NCBI GenBank assembly: GCA_963781805.1
Contig: CAWAHF010000004.1
Coordinates: 1,240,001 to 1,304,000 of the forward strand
Source: JAFGPL01 sp963781805
GTDB lineage: Bacteria; Bacteroidota; Bacteroidia; Bacteroidales; UBA10428
DNA: 64,000 nt
Direction of reading: 5' to 3'
Positions 63,246 through 64,000 of the stretch are shown here, piece by piece. Position 1 is the first letter of the stretch. Each line of letters opens with the position of its first letter. The translations under genes were made by a program, and so were the position numbers. The notes under the pieces were generated by a model. The model made no database searches. It was given only the letters and a program-made list of their open reading frames with translations, and had not been told where the DNA came from.

Positions 63246-64000
63246 TTATTCCCATTCAATGGTTGCAGGTGGTTTCGAACTAATATCATACACCACCCTG
63301 TTAATTCCTTTAACATTATTAATTATTCGGTTAGATATCGTACCTAAAAATTCATAAGGAAGATGTGAAAAATCAGCCGTCATGCCATCGGTTGAAGTCA
63401 CAGCTCTGAGGGCTACAACATTTTCGTAGGTACGTTCATCACCCATTACTCCCACCGACTGAACAGGAAGCAAGATGGCAGCAGCCTGCCAGACTTTATC
63501 ATATAATTGAAATTCTTTTAATCCTTCAATAAAAATATCGTCCACCTCTTGCAAAATAGCTACTTTTTCAGGCGTTACATCACTAATAATTCGTATTGCA
63601 AGTCCCGGACCCGGAAATGGATGACGGTTCAGGATGATAGCATCAATCTTCAGCGCCCTTCCAACCCGTCTTACTTCATCTTTGAATAAAAGCTTCAGCG
63701 GTTCCACTACTTTGAGATTCATTTTTTCAGGCAAACCTCCGACATTATGATGTGATTTAATGGTTGCAGAAGGTCCGTTTACGGAAACCGATTCAATTAC
63801 ATCCGGATAAATGGTACCCTGTGCAAGCCACTTCACATCTTTAATTTTTCTTGCTTCCGCATCAAATGTTTCAATAAATATTCTACCGATTATTTTTCTC
63901 TTTTTCTCTGGTTCAACTACACCATTGAGTTCTCCAAGAAATCGATCCTTTGCATCAATACCAATAACATTTAGCCCCATATGTTGATAAGATGCAAGTA
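63246..64000 (-). CDS. guaA: GMP synthase (glutamine-hydrolysing), C-terminal part
   Basis: The gene runs off the window edge; the visible 251 codons (with three bases left at the edge or used by the partial codon) are the C-terminal ATP-pyrophosphatase end and dimerisation domain. Signatures are LASYQHMGLNVIGIDAKDRF at the edge, AQGTIYPDVIES, KSHHNVGG, FPGPGLAIRI and the ending SKPPATIEWE. GuaA converts XMP to GMP. The frame stays open to 64000, so the ATG at 63978-63980 is internal, not the start. Confidence 0.94.
   Translation of the reverse strand, partial: LASYQHMGLNVIGIDAKDRFLGELNGVVEPEKKRKIIGRIFIETFDAEARKIKDVKWLAQGTIYPDVIESVSVNGPSATIKSHHNVGGLPEKMNLKVVEPLKLLFKDEVRRVGRALKIDAIILNRHPFPGPGLAIRIISDVTPEKVAILQEVDDIFIEGLKEFQLYDKVWQAAAILLPVQSVGVMGDERTYENVVALRAVTSTDGMTADFSHLPYEFLGTISNRIINNVKGINRVVYDISSKPPATIEWE

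Overview
The window is a low-GC chromosomal segment of a Bacteroidota bacterium, probably a free-living or environmental member of the Bacteroidales/Marinilabiliales side of the phylum; I infer this and cannot name a species. Support for the phylum: type IX secretion (T9SS) sorting domains of type A and type B, a PorD-like protein, BACON domains on a cellulase, FISUMP domains, paired DUF1501/DUF1800 proteins, a Bacteroidota-type RNA polymerase omega subunit, promoter boxes of the form TAnnTTTG, and little sign of Shine-Dalgarno sequences. About 51 protein genes are supported. No rRNA, tRNA, CRISPR array, prophage or intact insertion sequence was seen.

Layout. 1-10.4 kb is loose accessory sequence: an oxidoreductase, a VOC protein, a STAS-like protein, a decayed lipoprotein/amidohydrolase remnant, a membrane protein, a secreted BACON-GH5 cellulase, a Fic protein between two copies of an imperfect direct repeat, a DUF952 protein, an SDR and an MFS exporter. 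10.4-18.1 kb (minus strand) holds a zinc alcohol dehydrogenase, the threonine operon thrA-HAD-thrC-thrH, a noncoding stretch rich in short repeats, and fabD. 18.2-23.7 kb has a beta-barrel/lipoprotein pair and the exported DUF1501/DUF1800 pair.

24-31.9 kb is core metabolism and housekeeping: folE, mqnB, hldD, then bamD, an omega subunit, coaBC, porD and recN on the plus strand. 31.9-43.6 kb (mostly minus) has a GH28 lipoprotein, a flotillin/NfeD pair, a MITE-like element, a GNAT enzyme, a Rel/SpoT enzyme, a type B T9SS cargo protein, a ClC channel with CBS domains (plus strand) and fabI. 43.8-50.3 kb has a large DUF2339 membrane protein and a tight operon of a lipoprotein, a methyltransferase-like protein, a membrane-anchored MutS homologue and a TraB/GumN protein.

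50.5-57.4 kb holds two exported proteins, the second a 2079-residue mosaic of five FISUMP domains and eleven FN3-like repeats. 57.5-63.1 kb (minus) has a SiaC/SiaB-like regulatory pair, an rRNA methyltransferase, an NAD-salvage pair (nadR-like kinase and pnuC), a C-terminal processing protease and a second SiaC paralogue. The window ends inside guaA.

How the genes fit together: envelope building (BamD, HldD, FabD, FabI, PorD) and the T9SS supply the export route for the surface cargo encoded here. ThrA, ThrC and ThrH give a route to threonine in which ThrH may stand in for homoserine kinase. I found no convincing entirely new system. The most interesting loci are the FISUMP mosaic, the split SiaB/SiaC set, the membrane MutS operon, the repeat-flanked Fic gene and several small mobile-element relics.
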